Source of the DNA: Procambarus clarkii
Taxonomy: Eukaryota > Arthropoda > Malacostraca > Decapoda > Cambaridae
Reading direction: 5' to 3'
DNA length: 64,000 nucleotides
NCBI RefSeq assembly: GCF_040958095.1
Contig: NC_091188.1
Coordinates: forward strand, 39,864,734-39,928,733
The notes beneath the pieces are model-generated. The model saw only the letters and a list, made by a program, of their open reading frames with translations. It was not told the DNA's origin and made no database searches. Shown here in pieces: positions 10,115-21,545 of the stretch. Position numbers and translations under genes: made by a program. Positions within the stretch are counted from its first letter, which is position 1, and each line of letters begins with the position of its first letter.

Positions 10115-10446
10115 GTACATGTACCGCCTCATGTACAACAAAACAAAAAAACAAAAATCTTATGAAATGATAGATCTGAATTCAAAGTTGTAGAACAAAT
10201 TAATCATGTATCTAACCTTATTTTGACCTAAATGGTGGTACGTATACATTACTTCTAGAATTTATCAGCTGCATGTTGTGATGGGAGCCAGACCAACTTA
10301 TCCCAAAATACCAAAATAAATATATAATGAAGATCTTTGTTGACCCAGGTAAATGCAATATTCAGCATATTATGAGAGACCAGGAATTAAGAAACATTGA
10401 CCTAAAGTTATTTTGTAACCTGATACTGGGATTTTTGTAGCCACCG

Positions 10447-10673
10447 GGGCCTGACAGTTGAGTGGACAGCACTCAAGGATTTGTATTCCTAAGGTTCCGG
10501 GTTCGATCCCCGGCGGAAACAAATGGGCAGGGTTTCATTCACCCTGATGTACCTGTTCACCTAGCAGTAAGTAGGTACCCGAGAGTTAGCTGCTACAGGC
10601 TGCTTCCTGGGGATGTGTAACAAAAAGGAGGCCTGGTCGAGGATGCTAAGCCCCGAAATCATCTCAAGATAAC
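10447..10673 (+). mobile_element. tRNA-derived SINE
   Basis: The head has an A-box-like GACAGTTGAGTGGACAG and B box GGGTTCGATCCCC. The body has CACCTGATGTACCTGTTCACC and GTAAGTAGGTACCCGAGAG. The 3' tail is GGCCTGGTCGAGGATGC then CCGAAATCATCTCAAGATAAC, with the central part of the tail deleted relative to the copy at 9862. Confidence 0.75.
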
Positions 10674-10979
10674 CTATGACTCTGGAGACACCACTGAGTT
10701 ATTGGACTTATTTGGGCAACATTCAAATACTGTACAGTATTGACATAAAGCACAAATTGTCATACATTGATAAATACAGTGCACTAGATGATCAACAAAT
10801 CATGATTGCATTGTGGAAATACTGTAACGCACAACAAAATATCTTTAGCTTTTCTAACATAAAAGGCCTAATAAAAATAAGAAAAGGCCTCTTTTTTTAT
10901 AAATGGCCCTCCTCAGAATTTAATGCAATTGACTTGCATATACAGTACTTGTGTTGCTTCTGGAAATCAACGTTCCCAT

Positions 10980-11290
10980 GGCAAAGTCTCTGACTAGGCC
11001 AAGTTTGTGGTCAAATGGAGTAGGTCTGTATATTAGAGGAACTGGTATGCACAGAGCTTTTAAACCTCTACCAATGAGATGGTAGAGGTACTTTGAATCA
11101 ATGTAGGAAAAATAAACCTGTTTTTCTAATATACAAACCACCAGATGCAAAACTTGAAGAATTCACAGAGCAGATACACAAAATCAAGAACAGCCTTTAT
11201 AACCTAGCAAACCTAGTACAGTATCTGATATTATCTTCCTTAGAGACTTCTATCTGCCCAATTGGGAACTCATTTTTGTCAAGGGCCATT
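10980..11290 (+). mobile_element. LINE endonuclease-domain fragment
   Basis: The plus strand encodes KPVFLIYKPPDAKLEEFTEQ and then a degraded version of the LGDFNLPNW motif (11250-11270). These match the apurinic-type endonuclease of non-LTR retrotransposons. It has stops and is truncated on both sides. Confidence 0.5.
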
Positions 11291-11579
11291 TTTAAGTGAT
11301 GCAAGTGTGTGTAATCATCCTTGGAGAGTTTTATGCGATTGTTTAGATTGTAGGATGTTAAAGATGGCTTTCCATATGCTTTTCATGTTACTTTTCATTG
11401 TTTTCTGAAATCTAGCTAGCAGGCTCACATTCCCGACCTTTCTTGTATTACTCTTTCACTCTGCTCCTCTAGAATTCTAATTATTGTATAGTATATAGAC
11501 ATGTGCAAGGTTTTTTATATACTTTTCCCCATCCTCATAACCTTCATTTCTTTCTGCCTTCCTCTTTCCCTCATTAGAG

Positions 11580-12960
11580 GTTTGGTTTGATAAGGTGAAC
11601 TGGAATCTACTCGCCCTTCATGCTGCTCTTTTCACCCTATCTAATCTGCCTTCCCCTCGAACCCACCTCCCTTTTCATGATACCATATTAGATACTGCCC
11701 CGCTCTCTGTTCCTTGTTATACCTCCTTGGGCATGCATAAGTCTGCCAGAAAAAATGGCACAAAAGTCAACAAACAATGTTTCTTTTTACTTTATTTTGG
11801 AGGGTGGGTGCAGTGGTCTGTAGGGCTATCCATACAGCTAAGCATGAGAGTTGGAAATCTCATATCTCCACATTATGGTTGACATCTAACTCGCTCAGAT
11901 CTGAAAGAAAATCTGGAAGATTTCCAGTAAATTTGTTGAGATATATTGTCTCCCTTTCTGTGGTTCTATAATGGCAGATCGTGTTTTTTGCATTTTTTAA
12001 CTGTTAGCTCTGGTACTTGTCTTCCTCCTACTTTCCTCAATCACAAACCTCTTAATGAATCTTGTCCCTTTGACTTTTGCACTTAACTACAGCTTCCCTA
12101 TAATGATCTCTTCAATCAGAACTCAAATCTGCTCAGTCCCTCTGCAATTCTACAGTGTCAAACTCAAATGGTATTCATTATGAGATGCTTTGTCATCTCC
12201 CTCAGTGGTGTTGGTTATGTAGTCATTCCTGACCAAACCTATAGGTGCCACCTACCTTTGGAGACTAGCATCTTCACGGCCGAATTGTATGCTCTTCGTC
12301 AACCGTTCTTCCGACGTCAACATTCCTTTGTCATTGTGGTCGACTTTCCCAGTGTTCTTATGGCTCGGGAGTCATTTAACCCCATGCATCCTGTGACTGT
12401 CGATATCCAATATTAGCTGATTTAAGCAGTAGATTTAAGATGGTTAAATTTTGCTGGCTTCCCATCCATGTTGGTATTACCTTCAATGAATATGTGGACA
12501 CTGCTGGTAAGGAAGCTATCAGCAATTGTCTTATTCCCAAAAAGGCCTTCCTTATTCAGATTTCTACCCAGTCATTCATTCCTCAAACTGAGACCATTGG
12601 CAGGGTCATTGGTCTAGTATTACAGGTAACAAATTGCACACATTTAAAGGTTGCCCCTGCCTATTTCCTTGGCCTTCACTGTAATAAATGGTGGCAAACA
12701 ATTCTGGGCAGGTTACATATTGGACATGCACACTTAACTCACAGGTACTTAATGGAACACTGCCCTGCTTCTTATTGTTCTTACTGATTTATCTCGCTTA
12801 CTTAAAGTAAGATTGTATCTTACTTTCCAGCTGTCCCTGCAGGTCATTTGTTACTTGAATCCGACACCTCTACTATCACTCTCCTTGTGTTCTTTTGTTC
12901 TCATAATGGCATCTTAAGTGATATTTAGCCCCTTTGAATATCCAGGGACACTGATCGTGT
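11580..12960 (+). mobile_element. LINE fragment with RNase H domain
   Basis: Frames at 12168..12416 and 12440..12787 encode RNase H blocks typical of I/Jockey-group elements with RNase H. These are a GVGYVVIPDQTYRCHLP block, IFTAELYALRQ, VIVVDFPSVLMARESFNP, VKFCWLPIHVGITFNEYVDT and a C-terminal LGRLHIGHAHLTHRYLME tail. Stops and frameshifts separate the pieces. The 11580-12150 part is too decayed to read. Confidence 0.6.
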
Positions 12961-13039
12961 TAGTCTCTCCCCAGTTTGATGTCTTTTTTAATAATTACTT
13001 AACACTGGAAGCAGTCTACAGAATACCAAAGATGTAACT

Positions 13040-13176
13040 GAATTCAACTAACCTTATATATTTAATATTAAATAACAAACTTAACAAAATTCATCAAATA
13101 CTAACAGAAGATTTTAATATTGACCTTTGCCAGCCAGACAACCCACTAGTTGCTAGCTTCTCCCACTATGAACTCT
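13040..13176 (+). mobile_element. Jockey-like LINE endonuclease fragment (left part)
   Basis: The plus strand reads a degraded endonuclease stretch (DFNIDLCQPDNPL) and stops abruptly where the minus-strand LINE 13178..16490 begins. A piece from further along the same type of element resumes at about 16490, so this is probably one element split by the other. Confidence 0.5.
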
Positions 13177-13209
13177 CGTAATTACCCAAGTGTAGTTACA
13201 GGATGAGAG

Positions 13210-13752
13210 CTACGCTCGTGGTGTCCCGTCTCCCCAGCACTCTTTGTCATATAATGCTTTGAAATTACTGACGGTTTTGGCCTCCACTACCTTCTCACTT
13301 AACTTGTTCCAACCGTCTACCACTCTGTTTACAAAAGTGACTTTTCGTATATTTCTCCGGCAGCTTTGTTTCGTTAGTTTAAATCTATGACCTCTTGTTC
13401 TTGAAGTTCCGGGTCTCAGGAATTCTTCCCTATCAATTTTATTGATTCCTGTTACTATTTTGAACGTAGTGATCATATCGCCTCTTTTTCTTCTGTCTTC
13501 TAGTTTTTACATATTTAATGCCTCTAACCTCTCCTCGTAGCTCTTGTCCTTCAGTTCTGGGAGCCACTTAGTGGCATGTCGTTGCACCTTTTCCAGTTTG
13601 TTGATGTGCTTCTTAAGATATGGGCACCATACAACCGCTGCATATTCCAGCTTTGGTCTAATAAAAGTCGTAAACAATTTCTTTAGTATTTCTCCATCCA
13701 TGTATTTAAAAGCAATTCTGAGGTTAGAAAGTGTAGCATAGGCTCCTCGCAC
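13210..13752 (-). pseudogene. LINE ORF2 C-terminal region
   Basis: Two frames, 13507..13752 and 13210..13476, together give the post-RT region: RIAFKYMDGEILKKLFTTFI, KLEYAAVVWCPYLKK, KVQRHATKWLPELK, then FLRPGTSRTRGHRFKL and FVNRVVDGWNKL. A stop/frameshift near 13480-13506 separates them. It is the reference for identifying the fragments at 4545 and 41185. Confidence 0.75.
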
Positions 13753-13771
13753 AATGTTCTTAATGTGGTCC

Positions 13772-14698
13772 TCAGGTGAGTTTTTTATCTAGAACCACCC
13801 CTAGATCCCTTTCTTTGTCAGAATTCTTTAAAGATTTCTCACATAATTTATAGGTTGTGTGGGGTCTATGTTCTCCAATTCCACATTCCATAACATGGCA
13901 TTTATTCACATTAAATTCCATTTGCCAAGTGTTGCTCCATATACTTATTTTGTCCAGGTCTTCTTGAAGGGCATGACAATCATCTAGGTTTCTTATCTTC
14001 CCTATTATCTTAGCATCATCAGCAAACATGTTCATGTAATTCTGTATTCCCACTGGTAGATCATTTATGTAGACAATGAACATTACCGGTGCAAGAACTG
14101 ATCCCTGTGGTACTCCACTCGTGACATTCCTCCAATCCAATACCTTGCCTCTGATTACGGCCCTCATTTTTCTGTCAGTTAGGAAATTTTTCATCCATGT
14201 TAGTAGCTTACCTGTCACCCCTCCAATATGTTCCAGTTTCCAGAACAACCTCTTATGGGGATCTCTGTCAAAAGCCTTTTTTAGGTCCAGATAGATGCAG
14301 TCAACCCAACCATCTCTCTCCTGTAAAATTTCTGAGGCTCGATCATAAAAACTGAGTAAGTTCATTACACAGGATCTTCCAGATCGAAAACCATACTGTC
14401 TGTCTAATATTATATCGTTTTCCTCCAGGTGTTCTACCCATTTAGTTTTAATTATTTTTTCCAATATTTTGACTATTACACTTGTCAGTGATACAGGTCT
14501 ATAATTAAGGGGGTCTTCCCTGCTTCCACTTTTGTAGATTGGAACTATGTTAACCTTTTTCCACACATCAGCTACAACTCCTGTAAACAGGGATGCCTGA
14601 AAAATCAGTTGAAGTGGAATGCTGAGCTCCATCTGGACCAACTGCTTTGTTCTTACTTGGCTCCTTGAGCATTTTTTCCACTTCGTCTCTAGACACAC
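13772..14698 (-). pseudogene. LINE reverse transcriptase domain
   Basis: A 308-codon frame contains RT motifs in order: NYRPVSLTSVIVKILEKII, QYGFRSGRSC, IYLDLKKAFDRDPHKRL, SGVPQGSVLAPVMFIVYIND, and FADDAKIIGKI, followed by thumb sequence ending LGVVLDKKLT. The catalytic FADD box is intact. The domain itself has no internal stops, but it is cut off from endonuclease and tail by frameshifts at both ends. Confidence 0.85.
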
Positions 14699-14705
14699 CT
14701 ATGTG

Positions 14706-16037
14706 CTATATGTTGTTCTCTGGAATTCTTATTGTGTCTGGTTCCCTAAAGATTTCATTTTGTACAAACACACTTTGGAACTTTTCGTTTAGTGTTTCAC
14801 ACGTTTCCTTTTCATTTTCCGTGAATCTATTTCCCATTTTCAACCTCTGAATATTATCCTTTACCTGCAATTTGTTGTTTATGAATTTATAGAATAGACC
14901 TGGTTTTGTTTTACATTTGTCTGCAATCCCTTTTTCAAAATTTCTTTCTGCCTCTCTCCTCACTGCCATGTAGTTGTTTCTCGCATCTTTGTATCGCTGG
15001 TATGTTTGGGGGTTTGGCCTCTTCCTGTACTGATTCCATTTTTGTGTCTTTTGGTCTCTGGCCCTCTCGCAATTTCTATTAAACCAATCCTGTTTCCTAG
15101 TTCTGCATCTCTGTTTTGGTATAAATTTTTTTGTGCCTTTATCATATATTTCACAAAACTTGACATACATCTCATTCACTTCCTTGCCTAGAAACAAGTC
15201 TGTCCAATTATACTTACTAAAAAAAATTCTAAGGTCACCATAATGTCCTCTCCTGAAGTCAGATTTTTCAACTGCTTCAACCTCCTTATTTTCTTCCAGA
15301 TTATAACGCATTGCATACTTTATTCCCAAAAGACATGGGCACTTTTACCCAAGGGAGGAAGGTACTGAATGTCAAATCTCTCTTCCTCCTTCCTGGTAAA
15401 TATCAAATCTAGCATGGAGGGAACGTCCCCTCCCCTCATCTTCGTAGCTTATTTAACATGTTGATACAAGAATGTTTCCAGAATGAGGTCTACAAATCTA
15501 CAGATCCAAAAATCTTCTTTTTTAGCTTCATATGCTTCCCAGTCTATGGATTTCAAGTTGAAGTCACTGACTATCAACAGTCATGAACTATCGTTATCCG
15601 CTCTCGCTATAATCTCTCATTATTGTTATAAGACCTTCTCATTTACTACCTAGCTCTTCCTTTGACCATGTGCTGCTTGGCGGTGGACTATATGCATTTA
15701 TGACCATAAGTTTATCATCTTCATGGCAGATCTCTAGTGCTATTATGTCAACTTCTTGTGGATTGGCAGTCATTATTTCCTTCACCTTTAGGTGTTCTTT
15801 CACCAGCACAGCAACGCCACTGCCTTAACTAATTTTTCTGTTCCATTTCCAAATTGAGTAGCCCCTTGGGAATATGCCCTCATTTAAAATAACATCAAGT
15901 TTTGTCTCCGTGAGTGCAACAATGTCTGGTGTCTGCAGCTGTATTACATCACTTGACTCCAGTAACTTCGCTCTCATTCCATCTATGTTGGTGTATGCAA
16001 TCTTCAGGAACTTGTTCCCCCTCTCCTTATTCTTCAC
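14706..16037 (-). pseudogene. LINE endonuclease and linker, frameshifted
   Basis: The N-terminal part (15825..16037) has IAYTNIDGMRAKL and DIVALTETKLD, the N and E motifs of the endonuclease. Reading on through several breaks (15340-15830) there are VINAYSPPPSSTW, SDFNLKSIDWE and MLDLIFTRK. The 207-residue frame at 14706..15329 is the basic linker before RT (QDWFNRNCERARDQK and KPGLFYKFINNK). Confidence 0.7.
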
Positions 16038-16151
16038 TCCCCTCTCCCTATTGATTTTGTTGGTTTACCTTTATGTACCACTTTACTGGTCTGCCTACCC
16101 CTAACACTTTGTAGAAAAAAGAATTGATTTCTTCTTCATTCCTGCTCTCAT

Positions 16152-16466
16152 TTACACGTTTTGCCTCAGTGAGGTTGTTTCAGCTTCTCTGTCTTTTTTT
16201 GAAAGATCTCGTCTTAACGACCACACTTTCCCATCCTCATCACTTTGTAATTTTCTAGCATTCCTGAGTACTTCTTCCATCTGTTTGGCACCGTTTAGGG
16301 TGATCCTCATAGGTCGATCTTTCCCTTTTACGTATCTGCCTATTCTCCTATAGTCGCACACATTCTCTATGGTAGTAAGACCTTCTACGAGTAAGATACT
16401 TCTACTTCGTATGCTATTACCCAAGATCCTAAAACAACCTGAAACAGCACCTGCCCCCTCGATCAC
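16152..16466 (-). pseudogene. LINE ORF1 C-terminal fragment
   Basis: A 104-residue frame carries CDYRRIGRYVKGKDRPMRI, a stretch around GAKQMEEVLRNARKLQS and KVWSLRRDLSKKDREAE, as in the C-terminal nucleic-acid-binding part of CR1/L2-type ORF1 proteins. The N-terminal half is missing, so the element is 5' truncated. Its frame ends about 115 bases upstream of the endonuclease frame. Confidence 0.6.
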
Positions 16467-16489
16467 ATCTCGACTAACCCAACCTCTCT

Positions 16490-16800
16490 ATAAACCCCTG
16501 AAATAATCACTGATGGTTCAACTGACCACTACCCTTCATTTCTTCTAACCACCACTACAAACAATGAGGATTAGCTTTAGACTGCACGATGAAGCTTCCA
16601 TAAGCAACTTTGTCGCTGCTGGTGGTAACAAACCGGGAGACTGAACTTGGTAATTTGGAAGAATCATCATAGGCTTACAAACATTTCTTCACAAAACTAA
16701 GCCTCTACAGTATAATATTTACTGTCCCATGCTAACTAAACAAGTCACAACAACAACAATACCCTAGAACCCTTTGCTCACTAAAGGGTTACTCAAATCA
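16490..16800 (+). mobile_element. Jockey-like LINE fragment (right part)
   Basis: The plus strand reads EIITDGSTDHYPSFLLTT, the end of an endonuclease domain (SDHYP-type motif), then a decayed linker (RLHDEASI). Its position next to the end of the inserted minus-strand LINE suggests it belongs with 13040..13176. Confidence 0.5.
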
Positions 16801-16959
16801 ATAAATAAGAACCATGAATGTGACAATATGGGACATAGGTCATTTCCAGACATTTCTCTTAAGAGGTACTCCTCAATGTTTCTGTGGTCAAAAGTAGAGC
16901 CTGTCATTGTTCAGTAATTCTGGTAGGTTTAGTGATCATGGGAATAAGCATTCAGGAGT

Positions 16960-17313
16960 TCATACACTTGAGGAAACTAGCTACTTAAGGGTAATCAGGC
17001 TGGCAAAGGTCAATATTAATATCACCTGATAGTATTAGTTGATTTGTGTTAAGTTTGTTGCTTAATATTAAATTTCTGAGGTTAGATTTATATTCAGATG
17101 TGTGTGTTAGGAATTCTGTATACTGCTCCCAGTTAAATAGGCCTCAGCACCCTTGACTGTGAACTTGGCAAAGATATACTCACCACAGATGTGTCTAGTC
17201 CTAATTACATTTGAGCATGACAGTTCTTGGTGGTAGTAAATTGAAGTACCACCATCTCTTTGGATTCCTGAGTAGTTTGCTATTTTAATGAGTTGTGTCC
17301 TCTTTTTAACCAT
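16960..17313 (-). mobile_element. LINE endonuclease fragment, Jockey-like
   Basis: The minus strand at 17107..17313 gives a GGTSIYYHQEL motif and a following GEYIFAKF stretch. Lower coordinates continue with a GDINIDLCQPDYP stretch and LIPMITKPTRIT, which are endonuclease motifs. It is the opposite-strand relative of 13040..13176. Confidence 0.55.
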
Positions 17314-17439
17314 GTTTCTTCAAGTAAACTATGGAGAATTTGTTGTTTACTGATTGCATTAAAGCACTATCATCATCAAAGTGTTTAACTTAAATGTAAG
17401 ATCTCTAAGCAATTAGTGATACATTGTACAGTAGTAATT

Positions 17440-17692
17440 TTTAGAAATGGTAACCAACTATTCAAAGGCCTTCCAGTAGATGTAGTATACATGAACTTCG
17501 TTAAAGCTTTTGATAAGGTACCACATGAAAGACTAGCAAGAAAATCACAGGCACATGGAATAAATGGTGTAATAATAGAATGATTAAAGAGAGCAAAGGG
17601 TTCTCCTAAACAGAAATGAATCTGACCGGAGAAATGTGGCGAGTGGGATACTGCAAGGGTCTATTTTGGGGCCAACCCTTTTTATCATGTAC
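17440..17692 (+). mobile_element. CR1-like LINE RT fragment
   Basis: The plus strand reads a VVYMNFVKAFDKVPHERLA block and a damaged GVPQGS region near 17640. Stops are frequent. The matching C-terminal tail lies at 18160..18690, so an element may span 17440..18690 with a palindromic insertion between. Confidence 0.55.
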
Positions 17693-17931
17693 AACGAAAT
17701 CACATTAACATGAGCCACCAATGATAAAATTAGGAGCTACGAGGAGGATTCGAACCTATCTTGGTACTGTACTCCCAAGCAAGCATGATAGGCCATTACA
17801 TGCTTTTGACCAAGTTGTGGTGTAGTGGTCTAGGGCATTTGCTTGGGAGTACCCAAAGCATAGGTTTAAATCCTCCTCATGGCTCCTACTAATTTTCTCA
17901 TTGATGCATCATGTTAATGTGATTTTGTTAC
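17693..17931. repeat. Palindromic element with two head-to-head tRNA-like units
   Basis: The left end (AACGAAATCACATTAACATG) and right end (CATGTTAATGTGATTTTGTT) are inverted repeats. The complementarity runs through most of the 239 bases. Each arm carries a tRNA-like unit with a B-box-like sequence (GGATTCGAACC on one arm, GGTTTAAATCC on the other) and an A-box-like AGTGGTCTAGGGCA. The arms are diverged, so the palindrome is not recent. Confidence 0.6.
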
Positions 17932-18049
17932 GCCTTTGAAGAAAAGTGTAGAGGTAGAATTCCTAGACTACAAGCTAGAGTGCATAGGGGGGAGGGGGCA
18001 TTGTGTGAAACCCTGATCAGTCTTCAGTGGAAGCCCTAGAAATCCCTAG

Positions 18050-18160
18050 AGGATTCCAGTGAATCCCAGGTTGCAATGCTGTAATGGTCTAAGGTGTTTG
18101 CTTGGGAATACCCAGACCATAGGTTCGAATTCTCTTCGCAGCTGATACTGATTTTTTTCA
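18050..18160 (+). repeat. tRNA-like unit related to the palindrome at 17693
   Basis: AATGGTCTAAGGTGTTTGCTT and ATAGGTTCGAATTC repeat the right arm of the palindrome. It has no matching inverted partner here. It is a tRNA-derived relic, not a functional tRNA gene: the acceptor stem does not pair convincingly. Confidence 0.45.
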
Positions 18161-18690
18161 TTTTTTATTTTTTAAACTAACTAAACCCTAAGAATAATCA
18201 AGCAAACATTTGACTTCAAGGAAACAGGGTAGTTATGCAACTATAAATCTTTGGTGCACTCACACTTGGATTATTGTATTCAAGCATGGAGACCTTACCT
18301 TCAGAAAGACGAATCTGCTTTGGAGAAAATTCAACACCGGGCAACAAAAATCATTCCAGAATAAAGTCTACTTTCTTACCAGGAACGGTTGAGGGCCACA
18401 GGGCTAATACTGCAAACCAAACCCAACAGGGATGGTTGACCCACACCACTTTTTCAAAAAGTAAGATGTAACACAAACAAAGAGCAACAGTTTCAAGCTC
18501 AATAAGCCACAATATGACAGAAAATGGAAGATGCTTTTCACCCATGGAACTGCCTACCCTGTGAAGCCGTAAATCCCAAAACACAGCTGAATTTTAAAAT
18601 CCAGTACAGTAAAATCACCAGGACAAATCAGGGGATCTTTGACAAGCCGCCAGTTTCCTGTCCTCATTGAGGCCGCAAGAGCACCTTCGG
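18160..18690 (+). mobile_element. CR1-like LINE 3' fragment
   Basis: The plus strand encodes HLDYCIQAWRPYLQKDES, EKIQHRATKIIPE and LLSYQERLRATGL with stops, then a 3' UTR with GACAAGCCGCCAGTTTCCTG. The same UTR appears reversed at 53530-53590 and 29650-29700, and forward at 62490. Confidence 0.65.
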
Positions 18691-18699
18691 GTAAATTCA

Positions 18700-19355
18700 G
18701 TGATGTTCAACTGAATAAAGAAACGCCATTCCATATCAAGAGATTATTAGAGTTAGGAGTCCTAGGAAAAGCTAGAGGGAATGAAAGGAATAATTATGGA
18801 GTGATCAGGACGAGTGCCAAGACCTGGCTCTTCGAGATGGACATAAAGCAGTAAAAACTGAGATAAAAAAATTAAAGTAATTAAAATTGGTATAAAACCA
18901 CATTGATTTGAAACTTTTGCTTCAAAGATGTATTTAATGTCTTCATTGCCATATTTAAGTTTCCTGCCCCCAATCAGAACATGGGGAAGAATGACGAGTG
19001 TTGATGCTGGCATTTAATTGGATCATTTTGGAGATCCAAAATCACCAATGTCACCAATGCGAGACACAGCAGCTAGGTAATTGGTTGTTGCTTTAGAAGG
19101 GGTTTCAGTGACATGTGCCAGACCAGATGGGATTAAAGGTAACATGTGAATCTACAGAGTCAACAAGATATTTATGCATATATAAATCATCTGGGCAAGT
19201 AAGGTTATCAAGATAGACATCAAAATATTTGGTCTATGTAGTGGGGCCAAATAGATAATGGTACATAGCAATGGTTGACAAGGAAATTGCCAATGGGGAC
19301 ATTGGAATCATCCCTGCCAAAAGAAAAAGTTGGTGTATGGAGAGCATTAGTAGGG
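18700..19355. other. No feature recognised
   Basis: Moderately AT-rich sequence without coding signal, inverted repeats or matches to other parts of the window that I could see. Confidence 0.4.
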
Positions 19356-19356
19356 T

Positions 19357-20517
19357 GGTTACCTTGAGGTTACCTTGAGGTGCTTCCGGGGCTTAGCGTC
19401 CCCGCGGCCCGGTCGTCGACCAGGCCTCCTGGTTGCCGGACTGATCAACCAGGCTGTTGGACGCGGCTGCTCGCAGCCTGACGTATGAGTCACAGCCTGG
19501 TTGATCAGGTATCCTTTGGAGGTGCTTATCCAGTTCTCTCTTGAACACTGGGAGGGGTCGGCCAGTTATGCCCCTTATGTGTAGTGGAAGCGTGTTGAAC
19601 AGTCTCGGACCTCTGATGTTCATAGAGTTCTCTCTCAGAGTACCAGTTGCACCTCTGTTTTTCAACGGGGGTATTCTGCACATCCTGCCATGTCTTCTGG
19701 TCTCATGTGATGTTATTTCTGTGTGCAGGTTTGGGACCAGCCCCTCTAATATTTTCCACGTGTAAATTATTATGTACCTCTCCCGCCTGCGCTCAAGGGA
19801 GTACTGTTTTAGGCTCTTTAGTCGGTCCCAATAGTTTAGATGTTTTACTGAGTGGATTCTAGCAGTAAAGGATCTCTGCACGCTCTCCAGGTCAGCAATT
19901 TCTCCAGCTTTGAAAGGTGCTGTCATTGTGCAGCAGTACTCCACTCTAGAGAGCACAAGCGTTTTGAAAAGTATCATCATCGGTATAGCATCTCTAGTGT
20001 GAAAAGTTCTTGTTATCCAACCTGTCATTTTTCTTGCAGTTGTGACGGCTACTTTATTGTGTTCTTTAAAGGTAAGGTCTTCCGACATGAGTACACCCAG
20101 ATCCTTTTCGTTTTATGTCATGATTTGCCTGAGTTTTGTACGTGGTTTCCGTTTTTATATTTTAATTTTTCCATAGCGCATGAGCTGAAACTCTTCGTTA
20201 AACACCATATTATTTTCTGTAGCCCATAGAAAGACCTGATCTACATCTGACTGGAGGTTCGCCATGTCCTCTATGTTGCCTACTCTCATGAAGATCCTAG
20301 TGTCATCTGCAAAGGATGATACAGTGCTATAGGTTGTGTTTTTGTCTATGTCCAATATGAGGATGAGAAAAAGTACTGGAGCAAGCACAGTACCCTGGGG
20401 GACTGAGCTCTTCACGGTTGATGGGCTGGATTTTATTTTGTTGACTATTACACATTGGGTTCTGTTTCCGTCAACCGTCGTTCTGGTCGACGACTCTTTT
20501 ATCTTTGGGTGAACCAA
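19357..20517 (-). mobile_element. LINE fragment whose 3' end is shared with SINEs
   Basis: On the minus strand, 20155..20517 has RT motifs (SSVPQGTVLAPVLFLILI, FADDTRIFMRVG). The 231-residue frame at 19393..20088 is the C-terminal region (TTARKMTGWITRTFHTRD, SRVEYCCTMTAPFKAGEI, NIRGPRLFNTLPLHIRG). A frameshift near 20090-20150 separates the two. The stop codon at 19393 lies within the 3' tail GGCCTGGTCGACGACCGG, which ends in repeated AAGGTAACC. The tRNA-derived SINEs at 9862, 10447 and 23365 end in the same tail. Confidence 0.75.
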
Positions 20518-20519
20518 AG

Positions 20520-21170
20520 ATAAAGCAGTCTGGGTCCAATGCAGCTGGAGCTATGGAACCTGATTTTCTATCACAATCTGACCCTGGGGCTTGGTCACCC
20601 ACTCCAAGAGCCCAAGTTTGATTAGTCAGTTTATACGTTTGGGCTCCAGAGCCAAGGAATACAACTTATCAGGGCAGTGAGGGACCAAGCACTATCTGGT
20701 GAAGGAATGAATGTGTCGTCCCAAGTACTGCATCCCGTTTTCAACAATCCTATTGTATTGAATATTCTCCAGCATCAGTAAAAAGACGTCTTTCTCCTTT
20801 GTGCCACAGCATGGACACCCAAATCTATATTTAAGAGCGATTCCTCTGAAAGGTAGTTTGATGACCCAAATAGGAACCCTACATGGTTTTCTTTACATGT
20901 ACAATGCCTGAAGAGGGGTCGAAGCAACCTTCATTGGTGTGAGGGCATTGTTCACTTGCTCCATCACCATGGCAAGGCAAAACCCTTCAGGGTTTAATTC
21001 CCCAAATATCTTGAAAGATTTAAAAATGCCTGTGATATACTGAAGAATTCCCAAAGGACAAAAAGAATGTTCAATGAAGTGCATACATGTGCTAATTAAA
21101 ATATATTTGTTTACATTTCTACCTTTATTTTAGACAGCATTATCGAATGAGGTCTATTTATTAATTAACA
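20520..21170. other. No feature recognised
   Basis: No coding frame, repeat or terminal structure is evident. Composition is ordinary. Confidence 0.4.
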
Positions 21171-21545
21171 GGCTACAGGCAAGTGCCATGAATTAATTTC
21201 ACTATACTAATTATAAATAATACAATCTATAATAACATATTATTCACATCCATTAAAACCAGAAATTAACAAAGCCAAAACAAGTAATTAACTAACCAAA
21301 ATAAAATCATATATGTCTAATCTAGCAACAATACTATATGGATTATTTATACAATATTAAATAAGCAATATTTAATTAAGCTTAAACAATACAGTACATT
21401 AAATTTATGAATGCTCTAATTTAAAGCAGACATCCTAATAAATTATGAATTATATTACATAAAGACAATAAATAAGTAGGACTAGGATAACAACCATCAA
21501 TGAAATGAAATTCCCTGGGAAATACAAACTTCCAAGTTTGGCTCA
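21170..21545. repeat. 3' flank of zinc-finger duplication block A
   Basis: Blocks such as ATTAAATTTATGAATGCT, AAGCAGACATCCTAATA and the following AACAACCATCAATGAAATGA match, with drift, the sequence at about 55400-55980 downstream of zinc-finger copy C. The order is the same, so this marks the outer part of a segmental duplication. Confidence 0.5.

Larger units (their letters stand above)
13178..16490 (-). mobile_element. Nearly full-length LINE (CR1/L2-like), broken
   Basis: Reading on the minus strand from 16490 down: the end of ORF1 (16152..16466), then endonuclease, reverse transcriptase and C-terminal tail, then a 3' end with GTAACTACACTTGGGTAATTAC. The order fits a CR1/L2-type two-ORF element of about 3.3 kb, 5' truncated within ORF1. 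Frameshifts near 13490, 13760, 14700 and through 15340-15830 make it inactive. Fragments of the same family lie at 4545..6095 and 40125..41335. Confidence 0.8.

Noticed and set aside
10447-10521. tRNA gene
   Set aside because: It is the head of a SINE found many times in the window, followed by the SINE body.
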